64,000 bases of DNA from Flavobacteriales bacterium (lineage in GTDB: Bacteria > Bacteroidota > Bacteroidia > Flavobacteriales_F > PHOS-HE28). Positions 34,668 to 42,736 of this stretch are shown here, piece after piece. The stretch is taken from NCBI GenBank assembly GCA_023957375.1, contig JAMLHB010000001.1, positions 496,001-560,000 of the forward strand, written 5' to 3'. A program made the translations under genes and the position numbers. Below the pieces are notes generated by a model. It saw only the letters and a list, made by a program, of their open reading frames with translations, did no database searches and was not told the DNA's origin. Every line of letters begins with the position of its first letter. Within the stretch, counting starts at the first letter, position 1.

Positions 34668-35656
34668 CGGGGTACGGGGACTTTGGCGATGATCTCGGCC
34701 ACGGCCTCATCCGGGCGGATGCCCTCCATTTCGCGCTCCGGCGTCAGCAGGATGCGGTGGCGCAGTACGGCGGGCAGCACCTGCCGGATGTCTTCCGGAA
34801 TGGTGAAGTCGCGGCCCTGCACGGCGGCCACGGCCTTGGCAGCGCGCTGTACGGCAAGGCTGGCGCGGGGGGAGGCCCCGAGCATCAGGTTGCGGTCGTT
34901 GCGGGTGGCATGGGCGATCTCGGCGATGTAGCGCACCAGCTTGGCGTCGCACTTCACCTGGAACACGAGTCCGCGCAGGCGGGCCAGTTCGGCGGGCGTG
35001 ATCACGGGCGTTACCTGTGCGGCGTCCATGAGGTGCGGCCCTTCCTGCGCCCGCAGCAGCAATTGTTCTTCCTCCTCCAAGCTAGGGTGCCCCATGTCGA
35101 TCTTGAACAGGAAGCGGTCCAACTGGGCCTCCGGCAGGCGGTAGGTGCCTTCGTGCTCAATGGGGTTCTGCGTGGCCACGATCATGAAGGGATCGCCCAC
35201 GGGGTGGGTGGTGCCGTCCACGGTGACCTGCCGTTCCTCCATCACCTCGAAGAGCGCGCTTTGGGTTTTGGCGGGCGCGCGGTTGATCTCGTCCACCAGC
35301 ACGACGTTGCTGAAGATGGGGCCGGGCTTGAAGGTGAAGGCGGCGGTGCGCGGGTCGAAGATGCTGGTGCCGATCACGTCGCTGGGCATCAGGTCCGGGG
35401 TGAACTGGATACGCGAGAAGCCGGTGTCCACGGTGCGGGCCAGCAGTTTGGCGGCGAGGGTTTTGGCCACGCCGGGCATGCCTTCGATCAGCACGTGGCC
35501 GTCGCTGAGCAGGGCGGTGATCAATTGGTCGATCACGTTGTCCTGCCCGATGATGACGCGCTGGATGCCGCTGCGGATGCGTTCGGCGGCATCGCGCAGC
35601 TCGGCCAGCGGAAGTGCCGGGGTGTAGCCGCCGGTGGGGATGTTTTCTGGTTCCAT
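34664..35656 (-). CDS. MoxR-family AAA+ ATPase
   Basis: 330 residues from the ATG at 35656 (MEPENIPTGG). Walker A GMPGVAKT, Walker B VVLVDEINRAPAKTQSALFEVMEE, sensor 1 ATQNPIEHEGTYRLPEAQLDRF and the C-terminal lid typical of MoxR are all present. It is a cytosolic AAA+ chaperone-like ATPase that works with the DUF58/VWA protein encoded next to it. A 53-bp gap carrying a short direct repeat separates it from the DUF4350 gene. Confidence 0.95.
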   Translation of the reverse strand: MEPENIPTGGYTPALPLAELRDAAERIRSGIQRVIIGQDNVIDQLITALLSDGHVLIEGMPGVAKTLAAKLLARTVDTGFSRIQFTPDLMPSDVIGTSIFDPRTAAFTFKPGPIFSNVVLVDEINRAPAKTQSALFEVMEERQVTVDGTTHPVGDPFMIVATQNPIEHEGTYRLPEAQLDRFLFKIDMGHPSLEEEEQLLLRAQEGPHLMDAAQVTPVITPAELARLRGLVFQVKCDAKLVRYIAEIAHATRNDRNLMLGASPRASLAVQRAAKAVAAVQGRDFTIPEDIRQVLPAVLRHRILLTPEREMEGIRPDEAVAEIIAKVPVPR

Positions 35657-35669
35657 GGTGTTGAAATGC

Positions 35670-35698
35670 GGTGCGAGGGTGATAGGGTGCGAGGGTGA
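35670..35698. repeat. Short direct repeat GGTGCGAGGGTGA between DUF4350 and MoxR genes
   Basis: GGTGCGAGGGTGA occurs at 35670-35682 and again at 35686-35698, followed by a degenerate third unit (AAGGGTG). It lies in the only real gap of the otherwise overlapping operon. Confidence 0.6.
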
Positions 35699-35709
35699 AA
35701 GGGTGGGGG

Positions 35710-36936
35710 CTACAACTTGTGCCGCAGCCGGTCCAAGGTTTTGTTCAGGGTGAGCAGTTGTTGTTCGCTGGCCAGTTCGGCGGTGGCGTAGAAGTCCATC
35801 AGGCGGTTGGCATGGTGCAGTTCTTCTTCGCCGATGCCGCTGCGCCGGGCGATCTCCGCGAGGGTGCGGTTGTCCCACTCACTTTGCGGAAGGCGCAATT
35901 TCCGGCGCACCTCTTCGCGGAACTGCGCGGAGAGCTTGCGGGCCAGGTCAGCATGGTCGCCGCGGAAGTAGTAGAGGCGGCCCATGGTGTCGGCAAAGTC
36001 GCGGCTGCTGTTGCGCGGCGGGGCCACCACGGGAATGGCCCGCTGGCGGCGGCGTGCGTACACCAGTACGGTGAGCAGCAACAGGGCGATCATCGTCCAA
36101 TAGGCCCAGCGCAGCGCGGGCTGGGCGAGGATGTAGCGCAGCGGACTGGTGCTGCCCGCGCGGCCGGCCTTGTAGTATTCATCCCACAGCACGGGCCGGT
36201 CGGGCAGCAGGCCGAAGGCCTTCTCCATGAAGCCGCGTGCGTCGTCCTTCAGCAGGTAGTAGTTGGTGAAGGCCAGTGGCGTGCTGCACAGGTACAGCGT
36301 GCCTTTGCCGATGGGCACGCGCAGCAGCACGGGATCGTTCCGCCAGGTTTCCGCCAGCACTTGGGCGCTGTCCTTGGCATACCGGCTGAAGTAGTTCCGC
36401 ATGTCGCCGCGCCCGAAGCGGAATTCCCCGGCCTTGCGCACCGGCTCCACGGTATAGTGCAGCACGGCGGTGTCCCCGAGCAGGATCTCCTTTATGCCCT
36501 GTGCGCTCAGGCTGTCCAACGGCTCGTAGCGGTAGGCCGTGGAAAGCCCCAGGGTGTCCTCGATCATGCTGCCAAAACCTTCCGCCGCGATGAAGGCGTT
36601 GTCACCGGCCTCCACCATCTTCAGCAGGTGCTGCAGGTCCAGCGGGTCCAGGTTGAGCCAGCGCTCCACGAAGACGTGGTTGACGCGCGGGGTAGCGTTG
36701 TCCGGCGACAATTGCCGTTGTGCGGTGGCGTATATCGGTTCGCGCACGGTAGTTACGCCCTGCGGGAAAAGGTCGCCCAAGCGCTGGCGCACTAAGCTGC
36801 AGGCGTACGGGTCATTGCGGTACTCGGTGTAGGTGGGCGTCCAATTGGGTTCCTTCGGCGTGATGGTCTCCAGCACCACCAACAGCAGCACGATGGCCAA
36901 GGTGGCCCCGAGGATGATCTTTTCCGCCCGGGTCAT
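35710..36936 (-). CDS. DUF4350-domain membrane protein
   Basis: Protein of 408 residues. An N-terminal helix (IILGATLAIVLLLVVLE) is followed by an extracytoplasmic domain resembling glutamine-amidotransferase-like DUF4350 (HVFVERWLNLDPLDLQHLLKMVEAGDNAFIAAEGFG), a second helix (WTMIALLLLTVLVYARR) and a cytosolic helical tail of about 110 residues. It overlaps the DUF4129 gene upstream by 4 bp. It belongs to the conserved MoxR block; the function is unknown. Confidence 0.85.
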   Translation of the reverse strand: MTRAEKIILGATLAIVLLLVVLETITPKEPNWTPTYTEYRNDPYACSLVRQRLGDLFPQGVTTVREPIYATAQRQLSPDNATPRVNHVFVERWLNLDPLDLQHLLKMVEAGDNAFIAAEGFGSMIEDTLGLSTAYRYEPLDSLSAQGIKEILLGDTAVLHYTVEPVRKAGEFRFGRGDMRNYFSRYAKDSAQVLAETWRNDPVLLRVPIGKGTLYLCSTPLAFTNYYLLKDDARGFMEKAFGLLPDRPVLWDEYYKAGRAGSTSPLRYILAQPALRWAYWTMIALLLLTVLVYARRRQRAIPVVAPPRNSSRDFADTMGRLYYFRGDHADLARKLSAQFREEVRRKLRLPQSEWDNRTLAEIARRSGIGEEELHHANRLMDFYATAELASEQQLLTLNKTLDRLRHKL

Positions 36937-37664
36937 GGCGTTTCAGCGGGGGTGTGGAAGCGGATGAACACCGGCGCGAGGCTGCGGTACCGTGCTTCAT
37001 CCAAGGGCGCATCGCCAAACCAGGCCCATTTGAAGAGGAAGCTGAGCTCGGCGAAGGCGCTGCGCCGGGCGGGATCTTTCAACTGCCGCAGGTATTCGCG
37101 GTCGGTGCTTTCGGGTTGGAAACGCAGCTGCCCTTCATCGATCAGGAGCCGCAGGGCCTTCAGGTAGTGGAAGCGGATGGCAAGCGGCCACTGGCCCTTG
37201 CGCTCGGCTTCCGCCAGCAGCCGGTCCAGGTCTTCGCGGGGCAGGTCTTCACCGATCTCCAGCACTTGCCTGGGCCGTGCGGCGTCGGTGGAAAAACCGC
37301 CGTGGAACAGGCGTTTCCGCAAATAGATGGCCACCAGCACCACGGCCGCAAGCAGGAAGGCCCAGTCTAAGTGGCCGAAGATCCAATGTCCGGTCTTGGT
37401 GCCGAAGAGTTTTTCCAGTTGCTGGCCGACCCATCGCTTCAGCCGGTCCCACCACAGCATGTCCGTGTGCAGGCTGCGGTCGTAGTCGAAGTCGGGGTTG
37501 GTTTGCAGTTGCGCAATTTCCTGTGCATTGAAGCGCACATCCCGAACGTTGACCGGTGCCGTGCTGTCCATGGCCGCCTCCGTGGCCGCTTGGGCACGGG
37601 CCGGGGCCATGCCCAGGGCAACCAGGGCGAAGAACAGCAGGGCGAACGCGCGGAACACGGGCAA
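36933..37664 (-). CDS. DUF4129-domain membrane protein
   Basis: Protein of 243 residues with a signal peptide (residues 1-25), a periplasmic stretch containing DFDYDRSLHTDMLWWDRLKRWV, one membrane helix (WAFLLAAVVLVAIYL) and a cytosolic C-terminal DUF4129-like domain (AIRFHYLKALRLLIDEGQLRF ... LSFLFKWAWFGDAPLDEARY). Similar domains end bacterial transglutaminases, but no catalytic domain is present here. It sits 13 bp behind the upstream polytopic protein gene and overlaps the DUF4350 gene. Confidence 0.85.
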   Translation of the reverse strand: MPVFRAFALLFFALVALGMAPARAQAATEAAMDSTAPVNVRDVRFNAQEIAQLQTNPDFDYDRSLHTDMLWWDRLKRWVGQQLEKLFGTKTGHWIFGHLDWAFLLAAVVLVAIYLRKRLFHGGFSTDAARPRQVLEIGEDLPREDLDRLLAEAERKGQWPLAIRFHYLKALRLLIDEGQLRFQPESTDREYLRQLKDPARRSAFAELSFLFKWAWFGDAPLDEARYRSLAPVFIRFHTPAETP

Positions 37665-37676
37665 GGTGCTGCTGTT

Positions 37677-38546
37677 TCAGGCCGTGGGCGGCATGGTGGC
37701 TTGTTCCACGCGTTCCAGCAGGCCGCGTCCTTCCTTTTCTTCCATCAGCGAGAGGGCTTGCAGGCCCACGGGCACCAGCAGCAGCGGCTGCAACAGCACG
37801 GTCACCACGCCGGAAAGCATCATGAAGACCGTCATGAACCAACCCATGCGCTCGCCCATTTCCGCAGGGTTTTCCATGCCGCTCATGGCACCGAAGCCGG
37901 TAAGCATCATGAAGGGCAGATAGATGAAATAGCCTAGGAAGCCGATCAACATGCCGAGCACCAGCACCAGTCCGAAGGTTTCCCACCAGTGGCCCTTGAT
38001 CAGCTTGAATGACCGGCCGATGCAGTCCGTGATCCCCGCGCCCTCAAAGGACCGCAGCGGGAAGGCCATGGTGAAGACGATGGCCAGCCACAGTGCCCCC
38101 ACGAACAGCAGGAATACCCCGGCGAAGATGAGGATACCGGCCAGCACCGCAATGGCGAAGTAGGCGGGAAGCTGGCGCGACGTGGCTTTCCACAGTTCGC
38201 CGGTGGTGGGTGCCAGCCCGTGCTGCTGCATGTAGTGACGCATGTATTCGTACACCATGGCATACATCAGCAGCCCCGAGAGGATCATCAGCACATAGCC
38301 CAAGGCCATGCTTCCGAAGGCGGCCCCGGGCGATCCAATGATCCCCGCTTGGGCATTGGTGAAGGCCGTGCGGAAGAAGCTCCCGAAAAAGAAGGAAGCC
38401 ACCAAGTACGGCGGCAGGCAGATGAAGATCAGCGGGCGGTACAGCGTTTTCCAGTTCTGCCTTACGAATTGGAAGCCGGTGCTGATCACCGCGCTGAAGT
38501 CACGCTGCTTGCGGAGTTCGATGGTTTCCATGGGTGCGTTGGACAT
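37677..38546 (-). CDS. Polytopic membrane protein of the MoxR/SpoIIM block
   Basis: 289 residues from the ATG at 38546 (a later ATG at 38531 is possible). About six membrane helices begin after a cytosolic N-terminus (LRKQRDFSAVISTGFQFVRQNWKTLYRPL). The segment TMAFPLRSFEGAGITDCIGRSFKLIKGHWWETFG resembles the membrane domain of glycerophosphodiester phosphodiesterase-type proteins. It has no catalytic part. Its start overlaps the SpoIIM gene by 47 bp. The function is unknown. Confidence 0.75.
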   Translation of the reverse strand: MSNAPMETIELRKQRDFSAVISTGFQFVRQNWKTLYRPLIFICLPPYLVASFFFGSFFRTAFTNAQAGIIGSPGAAFGSMALGYVLMILSGLLMYAMVYEYMRHYMQQHGLAPTTGELWKATSRQLPAYFAIAVLAGILIFAGVFLLFVGALWLAIVFTMAFPLRSFEGAGITDCIGRSFKLIKGHWWETFGLVLVLGMLIGFLGYFIYLPFMMLTGFGAMSGMENPAEMGERMGWFMTVFMMLSGVVTVLLQPLLLVPVGLQALSLMEEKEGRGLLERVEQATMPPTA

Positions 38547-39486
38547 GGTAGGGGTAAAGGATGAAGTAACCGATGATGAAGGCCAAGCTGCCAAAGATGA
38601 TGCTGAGGTTCACCGCCGGGTGCATGTCGGCGCTGCGCCGCGTGATGAACGACTCGATGAAGCCCGCGAGGATGAAACAGGGCACCAAGCCCACCACGAT
38701 CTTCATGCCCTGCAAGGCCCCGCGCCGGAAACTCGCCAGGCGCGTGTACGTGCCGGGGAAGAGGATGCTGTTTCCCATCACCAGCCCGGCGCTACCCGCG
38801 ATCACGATGCAGCTGATCTCCACCGTGCCGTGCAGCCAAATGGCCAGGAGGCTTTCGCGCAGCACGCCCTGCTGGTACATGAAGTACTGGAAGGCCCCCA
38901 GCATGATGCCGTTCTGCACCAAGATCAACCAGGTGCCGTAGCTCAGCAGCACGCCCAATGCGAATGCGTAGAAGCTCACCATGATGTTGTTCAGCGTGAT
39001 GCCGAAGAACATGTCCATCATCCCTGAGCTGCCGTACACGGCCATGGGCTTGCCTTCCTTGATGTTCTCCAAGGTCATGTCCACGTAGCCGTCGCCGAGG
39101 ATCAAGCGCGTGAAGGTGGTGTCATAATGCGCACTGAGCCCGCCGATCATCACGGCGGTGAGGAAGATGGCGGCGGAGAGCACCAGCTGGTGGCGCGTGC
39201 CGGCCAACAGCAGCGGCAGTTCGGTTTTCCAAAAGGTGATGAAGCGGCCCAGGCCCGTGCGCTGGTTGCGGTAGATACGCCGGTGCAGGCCCGCAGCCAA
39301 GGTGTTCAGGTAGGCCGTTACCTGCGCGCCGGGGTAGAAGGTGCGGGCATAGCTCAGGTCATCGTTCAGTTCAATGTACAGCGCGCTGGCCTCGTCGGGG
39401 GTGATGTCCTGCCCTTGCTGCGCGGCGAGCTGCTCCAGCCGCCGCCATTTCTCTCTGTTCCGCGCTATGAATGCCACTTCCCGCAT
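38500..39486 (-). CDS. Stage II sporulation protein M-like (DUF95) membrane protein
   Basis: 328 residues from the ATG at 39486 (MREVAFIARNREKWRRLE); the upstream part of the frame belongs to the MORN gene antisense and is not credible. About six membrane helices follow a cytosolic helical region. The SpoIIM family core is visible at FFGITLNNIMVSFYAFALGVLL and AIWLHGTVEISCIVIAGSAGL. In Bacteroidota this gene heads the same block and usually follows an RDD-family gene, which is missing here. Confidence 0.9.
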   Translation of the reverse strand: MREVAFIARNREKWRRLEQLAAQQGQDITPDEASALYIELNDDLSYARTFYPGAQVTAYLNTLAAGLHRRIYRNQRTGLGRFITFWKTELPLLLAGTRHQLVLSAAIFLTAVMIGGLSAHYDTTFTRLILGDGYVDMTLENIKEGKPMAVYGSSGMMDMFFGITLNNIMVSFYAFALGVLLSYGTWLILVQNGIMLGAFQYFMYQQGVLRESLLAIWLHGTVEISCIVIAGSAGLVMGNSILFPGTYTRLASFRRGALQGMKIVVGLVPCFILAGFIESFITRRSADMHPAVNLSIIFGSLAFIIGYFILYPYHVQRTHGNHRTPQAA

Positions 39487-39566
39487 GGTCGTGCCCGGGA
39501 TGAAACATAGTGCGCCCATGTTGGCGCATGCGTTGGTTCGTGGCCCGATCTCATAGGTTATTTCCG

Positions 39567-40091
39567 TTACATCCCGAAAAGGAATGTCCCCCCCTGCTTC
39601 AACTCTCCTTTGCGCCACTTTTCCTTCTTCACCAGTTTCCCATTCTCGTAATACTTCCAGTTGCCATGCTTCTTCCCGTCCTTGTAATGCCCCACGATCC
39701 CTTGATCGCGAAAAGCCCAAGTGCCCTCGCGCTTGCCGAGCCGGTATTGTCCCTTCACGGTGATGCGGCCGGCTTCATCATATTCCGCCCAGTCGCCGTG
39801 GAGGCTGCCCCATCCGTACACGCCGAAGAGAAGCTGCTTCCCGTCAGGATAGAAGGCGCGGTACACGCCGCTGGGTTTGCCGCGCTTGTAGTCGATCGTG
39901 ACAGCGGTGCGGGTGGTGTCGAAGGCGTATTTGCCTACGAGGCGGAAAGGTTCCATGCCGGTAGGCAGGGGGGGATAGACCACCGCATAAGGGGTGGAGC
40001 TTCCTTGCCCGGGAACAAACAGGGTATCGGGCTGGGCCGAGGCCCGGATGGCAAGAAGACAGGCCAGGTGCAGGATGGACTTAAGGTACAT
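39567..40091 (-). CDS. Exported MORN-repeat (YwqK-like) protein
   Basis: 174 residues from the ATG at 40091. A signal peptide (MYLKSILHLACLLAIRASAQ) is followed by at least four MORN-like units: RGKPSGVYRAFYPDGKQL, GSLHGDWAEYDEAGRI, GKREGTWAFRDQGI and GKKHGNWKYYENGKLV. Such proteins are often annotated as YwqK-type antitoxins, but no toxin gene is adjacent, so a surface or periplasmic scaffold role is more likely. The start overlaps the end of pbpC by 11 bp. Confidence 0.82.
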   Translation of the reverse strand: MYLKSILHLACLLAIRASAQPDTLFVPGQGSSTPYAVVYPPLPTGMEPFRLVGKYAFDTTRTAVTIDYKRGKPSGVYRAFYPDGKQLLFGVYGWGSLHGDWAEYDEAGRITVKGQYRLGKREGTWAFRDQGIVGHYKDGKKHGNWKYYENGKLVKKEKWRKGELKQGGTFLFGM

Positions 40092-42471
40092 GGGTGGCAG
40101 GAGGCGAGTTTGCCCCGGATACAATGGTGAAATTGCGGTGCAGGGCATGGCCCTGCCCATCGGTCAAAGTTATCCGGTGGGCGCCTTCGGGCGGGGAGAG
40201 CGCCATGCGGTGGATGCCGGTGGTAGTGCCGATGAATGCGCCGTCGAGGTCCCAAAAGAGCGTGGCATCGGCGTTGCGGTGCGCTACTTCCACCACCATG
40301 TGGCCCCGGGTGCCGTCCAATTGCACCGGTATCAATAGCCGTGCTCCGGGCTCGGGGTAGAGGATCTCCATGGGTTCGTCGGTTCCCATGGTGCCCGGCG
40401 CCCATGGCGGCAGCGGGCGGTACCCAGGGTGACCCAAGGCATAATAATGCTCCATGCCGGGTGGAAGAACGAACCAGGTCGCCATGTGGCCGTCACCTTC
40501 GTTGATGCGGTACTGCCCCGAGGGATCCAGCAGAACCCGGCAGTGAAAGGCGCAGGTGGGCGTGCGGAGCGATGTGGGCGGAACCCACAGGGTATCGGCC
40601 CGTGGGCAGTCGATACCGGCGCGGTAACCGCTGGCGGGGCAGATGGCGGCCCGTGCCATTTCATCGTACGGCGGTTCAAAGGGCGGGGCGTGCGGCAGCA
40701 GATTGAACAGGTCGAACAACAGGGGCGCCGCAGCCAGCGTGCCGGTGAGGCCCGGCCTTCCCTCCCCGCTGGCGTTTCCGGTCCATACGGCAATGCAGTA
40801 GCGGCTGGTGAGGCCAATGGCCCATGCGTCCCGATGGCCGAAACTGGTGCCCGTCTTCCAGGAAATGTGCTGCTGCCCGGCAAAGTGGTTCCATCCTTGT
40901 TCCTCGGCGGGCCGGGCCACCTCGCGCAGTGCCTTCAGGGTGAAGTGGATGGCGCTGGCACTCAGCACGGGTGGCCCCTGCAACGGTGCGATGGGATCCG
41001 ATGGCCTGGTCTTTTGCAAAAGCACGTGTGGCGGGCGGATGTCGCCTTGGCGGTAGGGCAGGCCCATGCGCCCGTAATGGTTCAGCACGCGGCCCATGCC
41101 GGCATAGGCCCCGGCCAATTCCCACAAGGTGGATTCCGCACCGCCCACCACCAGGGAGAGGCCGTAGTCTTCCGCGCTGCGGTCGATGCTGTGCAGGCCC
41201 ATCCCACGCAAGGTGCGCAGGGTTCGCTCCACCCCGTGCTGGTGCAACAGGCGCACCATGGGCACATTGAGTGAACGGGCCAGCGCGCCGGAGGCGGGCA
41301 CGGCGCCGCTGTATTGCTCGTCGTAATTGCGTGGCGTGAAGTTGCCGTAGCGGGTGGGCACATCGGACAACAGCATGTCGGGCGTAAGCTCGCCGCTTTG
41401 CAGCATGTCCGCATACAGAAAGGGCTTGAGCACGCTGCCGGTACTGCGCCTGGCCCGGATAATGTCCACATCGCCGGCATGCCGCGCACCGGCAGTGCCC
41501 AGGTTGCCCACATAGGCCAGCACCTCGCCCGTGGGCACATCCACGATGAGGGCGGCGGCATTGTACACCTCATTGGCCCGGAGGCGTGCGGCATAGCGGT
41601 CGGCGGCCTCCGTTGCACGGTCTTGCAGGGAGCCTCCCACGCTACTGTGCAGCAGTTGTCCGTCGTGTCCTTGTGCATGCAGGGTGGCCAACAAGTGCGG
41701 TGCCCGCCGGGGCAGCTCGCGCGTGCGCCCAGGCAGCGGTTCTTCCTTGGCCAACGACCATTCCAAGCTATCGATGGCCTGTACCGCCAGCAGGCGGTCC
41801 AACAGCCGGTTGCGCTTGGCCAACAGGGCTTCGTGCCCTTTTCCGGGGTAGATGGCGGAAGGCGCATTGGGAAGTACGGCCAGCGTGGCGCTCTCGCTCC
41901 AACTGAGGTGGGACGCCGGGCGGCCGAAATAGCGCCACGCGGCCGCGTCCAGGCCTACCACGTTGCCACCGAAGGGCGCGTGCCCGGCAAACAAGGCGAG
42001 GGTCTCCTCCTTGCCGTGCCGCAGCTCGATCCGCAGCGCGAGCAAGGCTTCCATGAATTTTTCCCCGTACGTGCGCGGGCGGTTGCCACGGGCCAGACGT
42101 GCCACCTGCATGGTGATGGTGCTGCCTCCGCTCACGATGCGGCCGGCTGCATGGTTCTGGCGCCAAGCGCGCACCAGTGACTGGGGCCGGATGCCCCAGT
42201 GCCTGCGGAACCGGCGGTCCTCGAACTGGATCAGGCAGGTGGCAAACCGGGCAGGCACCGGATCGATCTGCGGGAAACGCCATTGCCCATCGGCGGCCAC
42301 GGTGGCACCCAATAGTTCGCCATCCCGGTCCAGCAACACGGTGGAACAAGGGCTGTCGAACAAGGGCGCGGTGGGCCACCAACGTGCCCACGCAGTAAGC
42401 AGCACCACCCCAGCGAGCAATGCCGTGCTTCGTGGATGGGCCCGGGCCCAGCTGCATGCACGGCTCATCAT
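40081..42471 (-). CDS. pbpC: Penicillin-binding protein 1C
   Basis: 796 residues from the ATG at 42471. One N-terminal membrane helix (STALLAGVVLLTAWARWW) is followed by the glycosyltransferase domain (FEDRRFRRHWGI with the catalytic Glu, GGSTITMQVAR), the transpeptidase domain (RSTGSVLKPFLY with the SxxK serine, ARSLNVP for SxN, SWKTGTSFGHRDAW for KTG) and a C-terminal beta-rich BiPBP domain ending near residue 796. It polymerises and perhaps crosslinks peptidoglycan. The alpha-2-macroglobulin gene that often accompanies pbpC is not next to it. Confidence 0.95.
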   Translation of the reverse strand: MMSRACSWARAHPRSTALLAGVVLLTAWARWWPTAPLFDSPCSTVLLDRDGELLGATVAADGQWRFPQIDPVPARFATCLIQFEDRRFRRHWGIRPQSLVRAWRQNHAAGRIVSGGSTITMQVARLARGNRPRTYGEKFMEALLALRIELRHGKEETLALFAGHAPFGGNVVGLDAAAWRYFGRPASHLSWSESATLAVLPNAPSAIYPGKGHEALLAKRNRLLDRLLAVQAIDSLEWSLAKEEPLPGRTRELPRRAPHLLATLHAQGHDGQLLHSSVGGSLQDRATEAADRYAARLRANEVYNAAALIVDVPTGEVLAYVGNLGTAGARHAGDVDIIRARRSTGSVLKPFLYADMLQSGELTPDMLLSDVPTRYGNFTPRNYDEQYSGAVPASGALARSLNVPMVRLLHQHGVERTLRTLRGMGLHSIDRSAEDYGLSLVVGGAESTLWELAGAYAGMGRVLNHYGRMGLPYRQGDIRPPHVLLQKTRPSDPIAPLQGPPVLSASAIHFTLKALREVARPAEEQGWNHFAGQQHISWKTGTSFGHRDAWAIGLTSRYCIAVWTGNASGEGRPGLTGTLAAAPLLFDLFNLLPHAPPFEPPYDEMARAAICPASGYRAGIDCPRADTLWVPPTSLRTPTCAFHCRVLLDPSGQYRINEGDGHMATWFVLPPGMEHYYALGHPGYRPLPPWAPGTMGTDEPMEILYPEPGARLLIPVQLDGTRGHMVVEVAHRNADATLFWDLDGAFIGTTTGIHRMALSPPEGAHRITLTDGQGHALHRNFTIVSGANSPPATHVP

Positions 42472-42674
42472 TCCGGGGAAAGCGTTGGGTCCATCCGCAG
42501 GCAAAGATGATGCGGCCGCAAGGGCCGGGCGACCAGGACCCCTTGGTGGATGATCGCAAAGGCCGAGCCTTGGCCCCGCGATGCCTGCGGCCAGTACCGG
42601 GCATGCTGCAGGAAAGGAATCGCGCGGGGCAATGAAGCTTTCCGCCATTTATCCCCCCTTTCCCCATCTCCGGA

Positions 42675-42682
42675 TAAATTTG
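42675..42682 (+). promoter_or_regulatory. -7 type promoter box upstream of the secreted protease
   Basis: TAAATTTG is an exact match to TAnnTTTG and is followed by AGGGCTCG. It lies 55 bp before the ATG. No -33 element is clear. Confidence 0.55.
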
Positions 42683-42736
42683 AGGGCTCGACCTGTAAAC
42701 AGACCTCAAGATCAATTGCTGAACTGGAACATTGCC

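Noticed and set aside
39567-40091. YwqK-type antitoxin of a toxin-antitoxin pair
   Set aside because: The protein has a signal peptide and no toxin gene is adjacent; the overlapping neighbour is pbpC.
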